From the NCBI GenBank assembly GCA_009840005.1, contig VXOR01000061.1, positions 79,724-143,723 of the forward strand: a DNA stretch of 64,000 bases, in the 5' to 3' direction. Position 1 is the first letter of the stretch. Every line of letters starts with the position of its first letter. Origin of the DNA: Gemmatimonadota bacterium (lineage in GTDB: Bacteria > Latescibacterota > UBA2968 > UBA8231). The position numbers and the translations under genes were made by a program. The notes under the pieces are model-generated. The model was not told the origin of the DNA. It was given only the letters and a program-made list of their open reading frames with translations, and made no database searches. This document shows, piece after piece, positions 8,799 to 17,618 of this stretch.

Positions 8799-9320
8799 GT
8801 GAACTTCAAAGGACATGTCTTGGGAGGGGTCGTCACGGGAACCGGAGTGGCGCTAGGTGCGGTTTACTCCGGCGCTGTCGCACCCGACGACCTAGCTACC
8901 CAAGCTGCCGTCGTCGGTACTGCGCTGTTTTTCTCCCTCTTTCCCGACTTGGACACAGCTTCGGTGGCGCAGCGGTGGTTTTTCCGCGGCGTCTTCTGCG
9001 TCTTGCTCTATCTGGGCTGGACCGAACACTACGAGTTGGCGACGCTAGTAGGCCTCTTGTGCGTTCTACCGCTTTTGGACCACCACCGCGGCTGGACGCA
9101 CTGGAAGATCAGCCCGTTCATCACCGTAGGGGTGCTGGGCACGAGCTACGAATACTGGCGAGCGCGGCAGGCTTTTCTGGGAGAATTCACCTGGGACAAC
9201 GTACCCGCCCTACTCGAAGGGCATGTGGTTTTCTTTATCGCCTGCATCGTCGGTTGGTACACCCACCTGTTGCTAGACGGGTGCTTCAAGGTATTCCCCA
9301 CCAGCCAAGACCACCACTGA
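8799..9320 (+). CDS. YdjM-like membrane-bound metal-dependent hydrolase (DUF457)
   Basis: A 173-aa integral membrane protein with the metal-ligand pattern of the YdjM/DUF457 family: an early GHVLGG histidine (residues 5-10), FPDLDT near residue 50, HHRGWTH near residue 95, and HLLLDG near residue 155. Four or five hydrophobic segments surround these motifs. E. coli YdjM is part of the LexA regulon, but no LexA box is visible here. The GTG at 8799 lies 10 nt after the rlmN stop, so the two are probably co-transcribed. Substrate unknown. Confidence 0.82.
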   Translation: MNFKGHVLGGVVTGTGVALGAVYSGAVAPDDLATQAAVVGTALFFSLFPDLDTASVAQRWFFRGVFCVLLYLGWTEHYELATLVGLLCVLPLLDHHRGWTHWKISPFITVGVLGTSYEYWRARQAFLGEFTWDNVPALLEGHVVFFIACIVGWYTHLLLDGCFKVFPTSQDHH

Positions 9321-9677
9321 GGCGACTCAGTCGCTCTCAGTCTCGGCCTTGGTGTCTTTATCTTTATCCTTCTTACTGACTGATGTTACGCCGCTTTTGT
9401 TTCCATCTCCCCCCCTCCCTGTATCCTTTCGGCTACACTCCCGCGCCTTATAGCCCCCTTCCTCCCTCTGAGCCGCCGCCTTGGCACGATTCTTGCTTTT
9501 TTGCGGATACATCCGCCCCACCCGAACTCAAGCCCATGATTTGGCCGATCTTGCCCTTTTGAGTGGGTTGGTGTATATATTCAGAAACGATGCCGACGAA
9601 GGACGGCGTAGCGTCCGTCTCCCTAAGCAACCACCGCTTGACGGGTAGGCGATAGACGAAAGTTGAAAGGCTATGTT
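9321..9677. other. Intergenic region without a convincing gene, with a repeat fragment
   Basis: No gene with recognisable homology is seen in these 357 bases. On the minus strand two overlapping frames (9448-9630 and 9327-9521) would join into one Lys/Glu-rich product if a frameshift near 9515 were repaired, so a decayed small gene is possible but unproven. Around 9383-9402 a GATGTTACGCCGCTTTTGT stretch matches one arm of the interspersed repeat also found at 12137-12195 and 55880-55920. Confidence 0.4.
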
Positions 9678-9938
9678 ATGAGTGAACCTGTAACCCAAGC
9701 GCAAGACCACGACCGGCGCATTGGCCGCCTTGAAGGCATCGCCGAGCAGATGGCCCCACGTCTTGACCGTATAGAGCACGCCATCGCCGAACAGGGACGG
9801 CAGCTTGAAGAGCGCATCACCGAGCAGGGCCGGCAGATTAACGTCCGGTTGGAGGCGCTCAACAACCGCATCTTGTGGGCGATTGGCACGCAGATTGCGC
9901 TGATGGGATTGCTGTTCGCCGCCTTGAAGCTGACCTAA
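9678..9938 (+). CDS. Small coiled-coil protein with C-terminal membrane anchor
   Basis: Hypothetical protein of 86 aa. Residues 1-60 are an amphipathic, heptad-like helix rich in Arg, Glu and Gln with an internal quasi-repeat (AEQGRQLEERI then TEQGRQINVRL), and residues 63-84 form one hydrophobic segment. I chose the ATG at 9678 because GAAAGG sits 7 nt upstream; the open frame begins at a TTG five codons earlier. The topology suggests a membrane-anchored coiled coil similar to small proteins seen near phages and toxin genes, but no family is recognised. Its stop overlaps by a few bases the end of the decayed Cys-rich reading frame on the opposite strand. Confidence 0.6.
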   Translation: MSEPVTQAQDHDRRIGRLEGIAEQMAPRLDRIEHAIAEQGRQLEERITEQGRQINVRLEALNNRILWAIGTQIALMGLLFAALKLT

Positions 9939-12134
9939 ACAACCACCGCCCCGGAAGGTACAAGATAGGGCCGGTCGCCCCTACTATGCGTAGCGGTTCC
10001 GCAACTGCACGGCGGCTTCTGGCAGGTACCAAATATACATGGTTTTCTGCGATAATTTTTTCCTGCTTTCGCGACACAGGTCCAGGTCTTTTTTCCTGAT
10101 TCACCCGCTTGCGTACATGCGTTACCGTCATATGATCCTGCCTGTCTTCTACAATCAGTGTTACACCCACCATCACCGACACAGGAACACTGCGGTGTCG
10201 TCGGTGCCCTGCATGTGACATCTTCGTTATAGTTACACGTTATTGACTGACCGTCACTGGAACAGTTCCAGGCGGCGGATCGGGAGGCATAGAGCGGTTT
10301 GTTGTTATTTTTATTCTTCTCGGTCAGGTCAGGTCAGGGATCCGCTGACAGGGACGGGTTTTCGTCATCACTCGTTCCGACAGAACAGGAACCCTTGCTG
10401 CTCCCGCACTTCGGCGGTATGTGACAGGTGTTCATATCCCCGTTACAATCATTGCCGCCGCATGTCCAGGTGAAGTTATAGATATTTCCTTCTTGGTTGG
10501 AGTACGGACACTCATCAGTACTTGCAAGGGTTGCAGCAGGATTTTATTCCATTGTCGTCAGTTTCAGGACCTTTGCATTCTAAGACTCCTGGTGTTTCGC
10601 AATCTAGTTCGTCAGGACAATCCCACCCATATGTGGTAGCGGGTTCTCCTATTGTGCCCTCAGGACAATTTTCCGTATTACTGGTTGTATTGCTTGCTTC
10701 TCCATCAAGTGATATCGTTCTGCTTGCAACGGGAACACCACCTATCTGTGGCGTATTGGTTGCTCGGGTGTGTAGGTAGAAGGAAATGTCGTATTGACCG
10801 GTCGGTACGTCGGTGTTTTTGGCCGTTGTTCTCAGGAGTATGCGACTTTCCGGTCTTGCCGTTTCCGGCCTCACAGTCACTGCAGTCACCGCAAGGTCTG
10901 CCGTAGTCTCGGTTGGTTCCGGCTCCGGTTCTGGTGTCACGACAATAGATCCCGGTCCTGCGGTGATCATGATGTTGTCAATTGCGACCGTGGAGAGGTC
11001 GGTGGTGGTAACACCGAGGAATTGTATGGAAAAGGTGTCACCGATCTGGTCACCGGAGAGGGTGAAGGTCTCCTGGTGCCACTCGCTGTCTGCGTCATTG
11101 CCGCCCCAGTTTCCTAGGCGTTCGTAGGTGCCGTCGGTGCCAACACCAAGGGCGAGACCGAAGAATCCGGCGGTATTGAGATCGTGGCTAAGGTATCGAG
11201 AGAAGGAGAGAGTGACTGTTTCATATGCAGAGAGGTCAACGGGAGACTTCAGGGTGAGGAAACAGAATCCACACTTCGCCGGTGCCTGTGCAACAATGTT
11301 TCCCGGTCCTTCACCTGCAACACCATCAAACGAGACGGCTTCCCATTTCGGTGCCTCCCATGCACCGAGTCCTTCCTGGAAGGTCTCGAGGAAGAGATTG
11401 ACCGGCTCTTCCGTCTCCGGTGCATCCTGTGCAGGAGTGATGGTCAGTTCCCACGCTTGGATCCTACCCGCGTCTGCCCGCTCGTAGTCGCCGACGCGCA
11501 GTTGCCACTCCCCCTGCGCCGCCTGTCCCTGCAGCGCGGTCGTAGTCGGCAGGACGTCGATGAGGTTGGCCTCTCCATAGGCCCCGGCTTGCGCCCCGTC
11601 GTACAGCGTGGTGAAAACCCCACTCGGCGCGACCAAATCAATTTTTAGATCGCGCCGCGACGGGTGGATGATCTCGACGCCCACCGAGACCGTGCCCACC
11701 CACACGTCATCCGGCACCGCAATACGACCAACCACCGTCTGCGTTTTGTCGTTATCTACGATAGCCGTGCCCACCGTCTGCGAAATGGAAATCGGCTCCC
11801 CGAACAGGGCCACCGGCTTCACCGTTCGAATCGCCGTATTGGGCGGACCGGGTACTCCAGATTGTCGGTTGACGCCAGCAGACGGGCCGACGTGAATGGG
11901 CGTGACCGGGAAGCGCTCCTTCAAGGCTTCGTAGAGGTGTTTGCCGCCGTGTTGGGCCCACCAAGCGCGGTCGATGCCGAGGTAAATATGATCCTGTCCG
12001 TCGATAGGAAGGACACCCGATATCAGCACCGGCACCGCGTCGAGAAGCGGTGCCACTGTGGCGTCTTGGTGCTCGTTGCCGAGGATCGAACCCCAAATCA
12101 CCTCCCTAACCGGATCGAGCGAATCTGCGCAAGG
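9935..12134 (-). pseudogene. P-domain/jelly-roll/CARDB-like secreted protein with a frameshifted Cys-rich tail
   Basis: Read right to left: a proprotein-convertase P domain (from about 11700 to 11440), a MAM/jelly-roll-like domain (about 11400-10960), a Pro/Glu linker, and a CARDB-like domain (about 10900-10690). A Cys-rich tail follows. The main frame ends in TGA at 10515-10517, but the +1 frame continues immediately with more Cys-rich coding sequence (DECPYSNQEGNIYNFTWTCG), passes one in-frame TGA at 10334-10336, and runs on to about 9935 with motifs such as WNCSSDGQ and CSCVGDGGCNTDC. No signal peptide or sound start is visible; the 5' end runs into the repeat at 12137-12195 and the gerW-like gene. 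The tail region is poorer in G+C than the P-domain half. I read it as a decayed or chimeric gene; sequencing error is an alternative. Confidence 0.6.
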
Positions 12135-12136
12135 GC

Positions 12137-12195
12137 TGCCAATGGGGATTGCTGGATGCCTGCTTGCGCAGGCATGACAAAGGCTGCGTAACGTC
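12137..12195. repeat. Interspersed palindromic repeat (GTTACGC...TTTGTCATGCCTGCGCAAGCAGG type)
   Basis: Minus-strand sequence GACGTTACGCAGCCTTTGTC is followed by ATGCCTGCGCAAGCAGGCAT, itself a dyad. The same string, diverged, is at 55880-55920, and a fragment is at 9383-9402. It lies at the junction of the P-domain gene and the GerW gene, overlapping the stop of the latter. Confidence 0.7.
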
Positions 12196-12535
12196 AGTTG
12201 CTGACGAACTTCTTGATCTTGGCGACGGCCTCGGGCACCAGCGCAATGATCTGACTCCAACCGGCCTCCTGATCGCCGATGGACGCCACTTGCACCCGGC
12301 CATCGGCATCGACGATGAGGAAGGCGATGGGTTCGATGTTCGCGCCGCCGCCCGTCCCGCTCTGTCCCTTGCCCTCTAGCCCTCCGCCGGCCCCAAAGCC
12401 AAACGATATTTTCGATACCGGAATAATGGTCAAATCGCCGGACTGAAACGGCTGCCCGATGACGGTTTCGGTTTGCACGATGCGGTGCAACTCGCCTAGG
12501 ACGCGCTCAACTAGGGATTCTACGGACGATGCCAT
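12194..12535 (-). CDS. GerW (YtfJ) family protein
   Basis: A 113-aa protein with the whole YtfJ/GerW pattern: N-terminal helix (VESLVERVLGELHRIVQTET), then GQPF, TIIPVSKISFGFGAGGG, a Gly-rich loop, and the IEPIAFLIVDADGRVQV strand. In Bacillus, YtfJ acts in spore germination, but homologues are widespread in bacteria that do not sporulate, where the role is unknown. The ATG at 12535 has GAGGAG 6 nt upstream. It is 15 nt downstream of the DUF2953 gene, the same pairing and order as ytfI-ytfJ in Bacillus, which supports a conserved functional couple. The last codons run into an interspersed repeat. Confidence 0.88.
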   Translation of the reverse strand: MASSVESLVERVLGELHRIVQTETVIGQPFQSGDLTIIPVSKISFGFGAGGGLEGKGQSGTGGGANIEPIAFLIVDADGRVQVASIGDQEAGWSQIIALVPEAVAKIKKFVSN

Positions 12536-12550
12536 GAAAAACTCCTCAAC

Positions 12551-13207
12551 TTAGTTCGGGGTACGGAAGCGCGCGGCCAATAAGCGGTATGCCACCTGCC
12601 AGCCAAAGCGCCCTAAGAGCAAAATTAACAAGCCCAAGTGCAAATGAGCGACCAAATCCAAGCGGCCAAAGGCCCCCGCACGCACAAAATCCGGGCTGAC
12701 ATTTATTTGCACCTTTCCCTTGCACGCGGCAACCGCCTGTAAATAGCCATAGACCCGCCCGGTTTGCGCCGGGTCGGCAAATCCCAAACGGCCTTGGGCC
12801 CGCAGCTTTTTGAGCCGAATGATGCGCGGCAGGCTCGCCAATAGCCTAAGACTGGGCTTGATCAGCAGACGCACGAACGCGCGCAGGTTCCATTCACTAA
12901 CTTTAGGCGCAGCCTCTCGCTTGGCTCGTCGCCGTGCTCGTCGCCTGCGCTTTGCTTGGGTCCGCAGCGGCAGGTAGGGGTACGGCAGGAATTGACCCAA
13001 GAGCACGGGCGCGATGCGCAGGCCCTTGGGGCCCCATCTCAGCCCTAGCCCTAGCCCTCCCCAGAAAAAGGACAGCCGCGCTCCCCATTCCCAAAAGTCC
13101 GGCAAGCCCTCGCGCCGACAGCGCAACGCAAAAGTCATCGGAGCGCACAATGCACCGAGGCCGAGCACACCCAACGCGCCCAATGCGGGTAATAGCCAGT
13201 CTAGCAT
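12551..13207 (-). CDS. DUF2953 domain protein (YtfI-like)
   Basis: A 218-aa protein with an N-terminal hydrophobic segment (residues 2-25), a basic low-complexity stretch around 85-100 (RRRRARRRAKREAA), and a C-terminal half with GFADPAQTGRVYGYLQAV and the INVSPDF strand that define DUF2953. Another hydrophobic segment lies near 190-205. It is probably a membrane protein with the conserved part in the periplasm. The GerW-family gene follows 15 nt downstream, as in Firmicutes. Function unknown; co-occurrence suggests it helps or anchors GerW. Confidence 0.82.
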   Translation of the reverse strand: MLDWLLPALGALGVLGLGALCAPMTFALRCRREGLPDFWEWGARLSFFWGGLGLGLRWGPKGLRIAPVLLGQFLPYPYLPLRTQAKRRRRARRRAKREAAPKVSEWNLRAFVRLLIKPSLRLLASLPRIIRLKKLRAQGRLGFADPAQTGRVYGYLQAVAACKGKVQINVSPDFVRAGAFGRLDLVAHLHLGLLILLLGRFGWQVAYRLLAARFRTPN

Positions 13208-13577
13208 GAAGAGAAGCGCAGCTTTTTATACCGCACCACATTCCAATCTGCGCGTTTGGTGCGATGCACGACGGCGAACAAGGGGACAATGCACAAAGGG
13301 TCGTATAGCCTTGAAAAAAGTGGACACACAACGCGAAACAGACGAATTTCCACCCAAACCAAGCGCGTCTAACATTACTCGCGCTGGTTTGTACAACCTA
13401 GCGGCGCATGCGGGTTCAGTCAAGCCTTTCTACGGATGCGGCTAGGGGCTAAACTGTCTTGACAGCACCCCCCTCGTACGTTAGGCTTGAATTAGACGTA
13501 AGTTACAGTTAAAAAGCGAGTTAGGCTTTTTTGGCCAAGGGGCCAATACGCGGCAATAGCGACGAAGGACGAACCGA
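13208..13577 (+). promoter_or_regulatory. Intergenic region with candidate sigma-70 promoter (13459-13487)
   Basis: These 370 bases between divergent genes hold no convincing gene. On the plus strand TTGACA at 13459-13464 is followed after exactly 17 nt by TAGGCT at 13482-13487, a good -35 with a fair -10. It would start transcription about 85 nt before the large exported protein at 13578. Nothing else is recognised. Confidence 0.4.
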
Positions 13578-15368
13578 ATGGCAACCCAAAAGACAGTAGG
13601 AAGGCGCGGGCTTCAAGGCGGAGAGGGCGCGGGCAGTTATGGCAGTTATTGGCGCGGGCTAGGGGTAGTCATCGCGCTGTGGGCGGCCGTGGTGCCGGCA
13701 AGCGCCCGCTCGACGCTCAGTGCGCGCCTAGACCAACCGGCGATTGCCGGACCGGCGTTGGATCAGCAGTCCATCCTCTATCTGCACTACTTCCCCGGCG
13801 ATGGCGAAGCCATAGTCAGCGCGGGCCTACGGTGCCTCGGCAACGCGCAGTTGCAGGGCGTCCGCTCGGCATTAGGCAAGGCGCAGCTAGAGGCAGCGTC
13901 AATCAGTATAGACTATGCAGCGCGGCCTTTGGCCGGAGAACACATCGACACCCTCTACATCGACCTAGTCGCCGCTGAGTTGGGCACAATCGGCTGGTCC
14001 GCGACAATTCACTCCTCGCTCGACCCACAGGGCACTCCGGCCCACCAGATTGAATTCGACCTAGCGGTGCGCCCGCCGCCAGCCATTTCGTGGTCCATTG
14101 AGCCACCGCGGGTCTATCAGGGCGAGCGCTTTGACTTGCGCGCGATTGTGCGCTTCGACGAGGCCGCTGGGCCGCCCTTAGAAGAGCTGAACTGGACCTG
14201 GCCACCGGAACTAAGCTGGCCAGCAGGCGACGCTCCGCAGCGCTGGGCGGGCAGCTTGTCTCCCGGACAGGCCGACACCCTCTCTTGGACGGTGCTCGTA
14301 GATCCGACTCACCTCGGCTCCCTACCCTTGGCGGTCGCTGCCCAGGTCTCCGGCCAGAGCCCAGTGGACCTAGCAACCCAGCACTTGCAGGTGGACCCGC
14401 TGCCTGCGATGACCTTGGAGCCTGGATTTATGATGGCGTTGGAAGCTGGATTTATGAAGGTAGGCAAGCGCGGGCCAATCACTTGTATATGGCGCAACGA
14501 AAGCGCCGACCCCATCGCCCTAGCAGCCCTGCGCCTGCAAGTTGCGCCAGCGTTCTCGGATGTCTCCTTGGTGGAAGGGCCACCGGGCGCGGCTCTCGTA
14601 CGAAGCGACGAGGAAGCCGCATCGAGCCTACTGGTCAGCGGCTTGGATAGCTTGGGTGCGGGCGCAGCAATCCGGGTGACGCTCGAAGCTGTGCCGCAGC
14701 GCCCAGGGCCTTTTACTTGGCAGAGTGCCTGTAAGCCCGTGGGGCGGGATCACTTTATTCCCCTGCGCGGAGCGAACACGGTGCGCGTGGTATGGCCAGG
14801 AACGGCCCAAGCCCCAGGCGGTGCACAGCAAACGCCCACGGACTTGCAGTTGATCAATCAAGCCTTTGTCCGCGCCCTAGACCACCAAATGGATGCCCTC
14901 CCCCTATCCCCGGGTACGCGGCTTTTCCTCCAAGCCGAAGACGACAAGAACGAGGCCAATTGGGTCGTTGAAGACGCCCTGATCGAGACCTTGCAGCGGC
15001 GAGGCTATCAGGTGCTGGTGCGCCAGCCGGAAGACGCGCCAGCCGACGTAGTTTACTATCGGCTGGTCAGGGCGCGCGTGGTGTACTCGCCAGCACCCCG
15101 GCGGCTACTTTTCTGGGGCAACGAACAACGGCGCGAGGCGTATGGCGACCTCTTTCTCAGAATAGAAACAGTCGCCGACCGCATCGTGCGCTGGGACCGC
15201 CGCGTCCAAGCCTATAGCGAGGACATGGTGTCTAAGGGATTAAGTGGGGTCTTAGGTGGGGACGACATGGTCGAACAAACAGTAATCAAACCAGAAAATA
15301 AGGCTATCGTGCGCGGCCTATCGGCCGGCATCCTCGGCGGGCTATTCTACATCTTTTTCGTTTTGTAG
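13578..15368 (+). CDS. Large exported protein of unknown function
   Basis: I do not recognise a family for the whole 596-aa protein. Residues 27-44 form a hydrophobic signal segment ending in PASA, so it is exported. Two Ig-like or beta-rich regions follow (about 60-165 and 170-280), the second beginning with a PPRVYQGERFDLRA pattern seen in bacterial Ig-like domains. Residues about 455-570 (FLQAEDDKNEANWVVEDALI, then VVYYRLVRARVVY) resemble the periplasmic CsgG/FlgO/LpoB-like fold by pattern only. The C-terminus is a hydrophobic, Gly-rich stretch ending in FYIFFVL, a possible anchor. A 24-bp tandem duplication lies near residue 285. It converges on the PBP1a gene with 3 nt between stops. Confidence 0.7.
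   Translation: MATQKTVGRRGLQGGEGAGSYGSYWRGLGVVIALWAAVVPASARSTLSARLDQPAIAGPALDQQSILYLHYFPGDGEAIVSAGLRCLGNAQLQGVRSALGKAQLEAASISIDYAARPLAGEHIDTLYIDLVAAELGTIGWSATIHSSLDPQGTPAHQIEFDLAVRPPPAISWSIEPPRVYQGERFDLRAIVRFDEAAGPPLEELNWTWPPELSWPAGDAPQRWAGSLSPGQADTLSWTVLVDPTHLGSLPLAVAAQVSGQSPVDLATQHLQVDPLPAMTLEPGFMMALEAGFMKVGKRGPITCIWRNESADPIALAALRLQVAPAFSDVSLVEGPPGAALVRSDEEAASSLLVSGLDSLGAGAAIRVTLEAVPQRPGPFTWQSACKPVGRDHFIPLRGANTVRVVWPGTAQAPGGAQQTPTDLQLINQAFVRALDHQMDALPLSPGTRLFLQAEDDKNEANWVVEDALIETLQRRGYQVLVRQPEDAPADVVYYRLVRARVVYSPAPRRLLFWGNEQRREAYGDLFLRIETVADRIVRWDRRVQAYSEDMVSKGLSGVLGGDDMVEQTVIKPENKAIVRGLSAGILGGLFYIFFVL
14415..14462 (+). repeat. 24-bp in-frame tandem duplication
   Basis: Two 24-bp units (14415-14438 and 14439-14462) encode LEPGFMMA and LEAGFMKV-type octapeptides in the large exported protein. 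The units differ at about five positions, so the duplication is not brand new. It keeps the frame. Confidence 0.75.
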
Positions 15369-15371
15369 CCT

Positions 15372-17618
15372 TCAAAACCTCTGGATGCGCCTAGGGGCCT
15401 GCTCTTGGGACCGCCCATGTAGAGGGCACGTGCTCGGCAGGACCTCGCCAGCGATGAAAAGCTCCTCTCGCTGATCGGGACAAAAGCGAGTGGCGATCTT
15501 GTGGGTATCGTTGCAGATCGCGCGGCGCACGACGAGGTCCTCTGGGTACTCGAACCCGCGTTTCCTCAGACTGCGATAAGGCTCCACGCTCGCATACACC
15601 TCCTTCATAAACTCCGCCCACAACGGCAGAGCCGCCGCAGAGCCGGCCTGCCTCGGCCAGAGACGCAGACTGGGGTCGTCTAGCCCGACCCAGACCCCAG
15701 CTACGAGATGGGGCGTAAAACCGATAAACCACGCATCCGTGTAGTCGTTGGTCGTGCCGGTTTTGCCGGCTGCTTGGGTCCGAAAGTCGTATGTCGTGCG
15801 GATGCGGCGTCCAGTACCGCCGATTTCATCAACGACCGAGCGCAGCATGTCCGTGACAATTACGGCCACGGCCGGCCGCAACACCTCCTGCTTATGACCG
15901 CTTTCCCGCGTAAAAAAGACGTCTCCATCCTTGCGCTCCAAGCGACTGATGGCCATCGGCTCGACGTATATACCCTTATTGGGAAAGACCGCGTACGCCG
16001 CCACCAAGTCGAGGAGTAGCACCTCGCTCGTACCGACGCCAATAGAGGGAATGGCGTGGATCGGCGTGGATATGCCCATATTGCGGGCATAGCTCCGAAT
16101 CAGGGACGGGCCGAGTTCGTCAGCCAACTTAATGGAAATGAGGTTGCGCGACTGTTTCAGCCCTTCGCGCAGCGTCATCGGCCCCTTGAACTTCTTGTCG
16201 TAGTTCTCGGGGTCCCAAAATTGTTCGCGTCTGTGGTCCCACAGCGTAAAGGCATTGTCGTCGAGCACATCTACCGCAAAGCGATTGTTGTCGATGGCAG
16301 CCGTGTACACGAAGGGTTTGAACGCGGACCCAGGCTGCCGCTTGGCTTGGGTGGCGCGGTTGAATTTGCTGTGACTAAAGTCGTGGCCCCCAATCATGGC
16401 CAAGATGTGGCCGGTAGCCGGATCCATAGCCACGAAGGCCGCTTGGACTAAGGCCGAGTCGCGCACGCTCTGAGATGCGCCTACGGCTTTTAGGTGCTTA
16501 TCCACCTTTTCCTGCACCTTGCTTATTTCAGTATCAAAGTGCTTTTCGGCGATCTGCTGCAAGCGCGAGTCGAGGGTGGTGTGGACCACAAAGCCCTCGC
16601 GATAGGTCGCCATGCCAAACTCGCGCTGCATCTGCTGGCGGACGTGCTCGACAAAGTACGGGGCTATGCCATAGGTCTCCTCGTGGCTGCCCCTGCGAGT
16701 GGCGATGGGTTTGTTGCGTAGGGAATCGCGCTCGGCTGGCGTGATCGCGCCGTTGTCGGCCATGCTAGCTAGCACCAAGTTGCGGCGCGTTCGGGCGCGG
16801 TCGAGATGGCGCAAAGGGGTAAAACTATTCGGCCTCGGCAGCAGTCCGACGAGCAAGGCGCTCTCTTCGAGCGCGAGCTGATCGACTTCGCGGTCAAAGT
16901 ACAGGCGCGCCGCCGACTTAATCCCGTAGGCACCATGGCCGAAATAGACTGTGTTGAGATACATAGTCATTATCTCGGATTTAGTGTACAGGCGCTCGAT
17001 TAAAATAGCGGTGATCTGTTCGCGGATCTTGCGCGCGTACGTGGCCGCCGCATCGGCAAAGGAAGCGCTGCTGCGCTGAGTGCCAACTTCGGCGAATATA
17101 CTGCGGGCAAGCTGCTGGGTAAGCGTGCTGGCTCCTTGGCCGACGAGACGCCGGTCCTTGAGGTTGGCCAATAGTGCCCCGGGGATGCGGTAGATATCAA
17201 TACCCCAATGCGCGAAGAAGCGCCGGTCTTCAGCCGCGAGGAGGGCGGCCCGCACGGATTCGGGGACTTCCTCATAAGTGAGGATTTCGCGGTTTTCCTC
17301 AAGGAAGTCCTGCAAGTGGTGCCCATCGGCCGAATACACGTTGGTGACCCGTTTGGGCCGGAAGCTCCAAGCATCGATGTCGGGCAAGTTGTCATTGAAA
17401 ATCAGATAAGCACCCACGCCGACAGCGGCGTATAAGGCGAAGAAGCAAGCGGTGTAAAGCAGCAGCCTCTTGAGCAATGAGAGCGTAATCGCACCTTTTG
17501 CCCCTTCTATTACCCTGCTCAGAAGATCGCTATTTACATTGCTCTTCACATTGCTCAGTAAGAGCCTAGCCACGCGTTTCGCTCCTTCTACTACCCTGCC
17601 CAGAAGCTCCTTATTCAT
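15372..17618 (-). CDS. Penicillin-binding protein 1A, bifunctional transglycosylase/transpeptidase
   Basis: Class A PBP that polymerises glycan strands and cross-links them. One membrane helix is at residues about 53-73. The GT51 domain shows the catalytic Glu in AAEDRRFFAHWGID near 129 and QGASTLTQQLAR near 163. The transpeptidase domain has the active-site Ser in SAFKPF near 430, SRN near 489 and KTGTTNDY near 618. The 748-aa length is normal for PBP1A. The cytoplasmic tail is unusual: LLGRVVEGAK and LLSRVIEGAK recur 27 residues apart, a duplication. Its ATG overlaps the stop of the upstream TPR/ASPIC lipoprotein gene by 8 nt, so the two are probably translated together. Confidence 0.95.
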   Translation of the reverse strand: MNKELLGRVVEGAKRVARLLLSNVKSNVNSDLLSRVIEGAKGAITLSLLKRLLLYTACFFALYAAVGVGAYLIFNDNLPDIDAWSFRPKRVTNVYSADGHHLQDFLEENREILTYEEVPESVRAALLAAEDRRFFAHWGIDIYRIPGALLANLKDRRLVGQGASTLTQQLARSIFAEVGTQRSSASFADAAATYARKIREQITAILIERLYTKSEIMTMYLNTVYFGHGAYGIKSAARLYFDREVDQLALEESALLVGLLPRPNSFTPLRHLDRARTRRNLVLASMADNGAITPAERDSLRNKPIATRRGSHEETYGIAPYFVEHVRQQMQREFGMATYREGFVVHTTLDSRLQQIAEKHFDTEISKVQEKVDKHLKAVGASQSVRDSALVQAAFVAMDPATGHILAMIGGHDFSHSKFNRATQAKRQPGSAFKPFVYTAAIDNNRFAVDVLDDNAFTLWDHRREQFWDPENYDKKFKGPMTLREGLKQSRNLISIKLADELGPSLIRSYARNMGISTPIHAIPSIGVGTSEVLLLDLVAAYAVFPNKGIYVEPMAISRLERKDGDVFFTRESGHKQEVLRPAVAVIVTDMLRSVVDEIGGTGRRIRTTYDFRTQAAGKTGTTNDYTDAWFIGFTPHLVAGVWVGLDDPSLRLWPRQAGSAAALPLWAEFMKEVYASVEPYRSLRKRGFEYPEDLVVRRAICNDTHKIATRFCPDQREELFIAGEVLPSTCPLHGRSQEQAPRRIQRF

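Noticed and set aside
10334..10336. TGA as an amino-acid codon in this genome.
   Set aside because: Many well-identified genes here end in TGA at the expected place (for example the M24 gene and the first OPT-like gene), so the standard code applies to the host.
10515..12260. The 581-aa open frame taken as one intact gene starting at 12260.
   Set aside because: Its first 60 codons lie inside the gerW-like gene and an interspersed repeat, and its Cys-rich 3' part continues in another frame, so I report a pseudogene instead.
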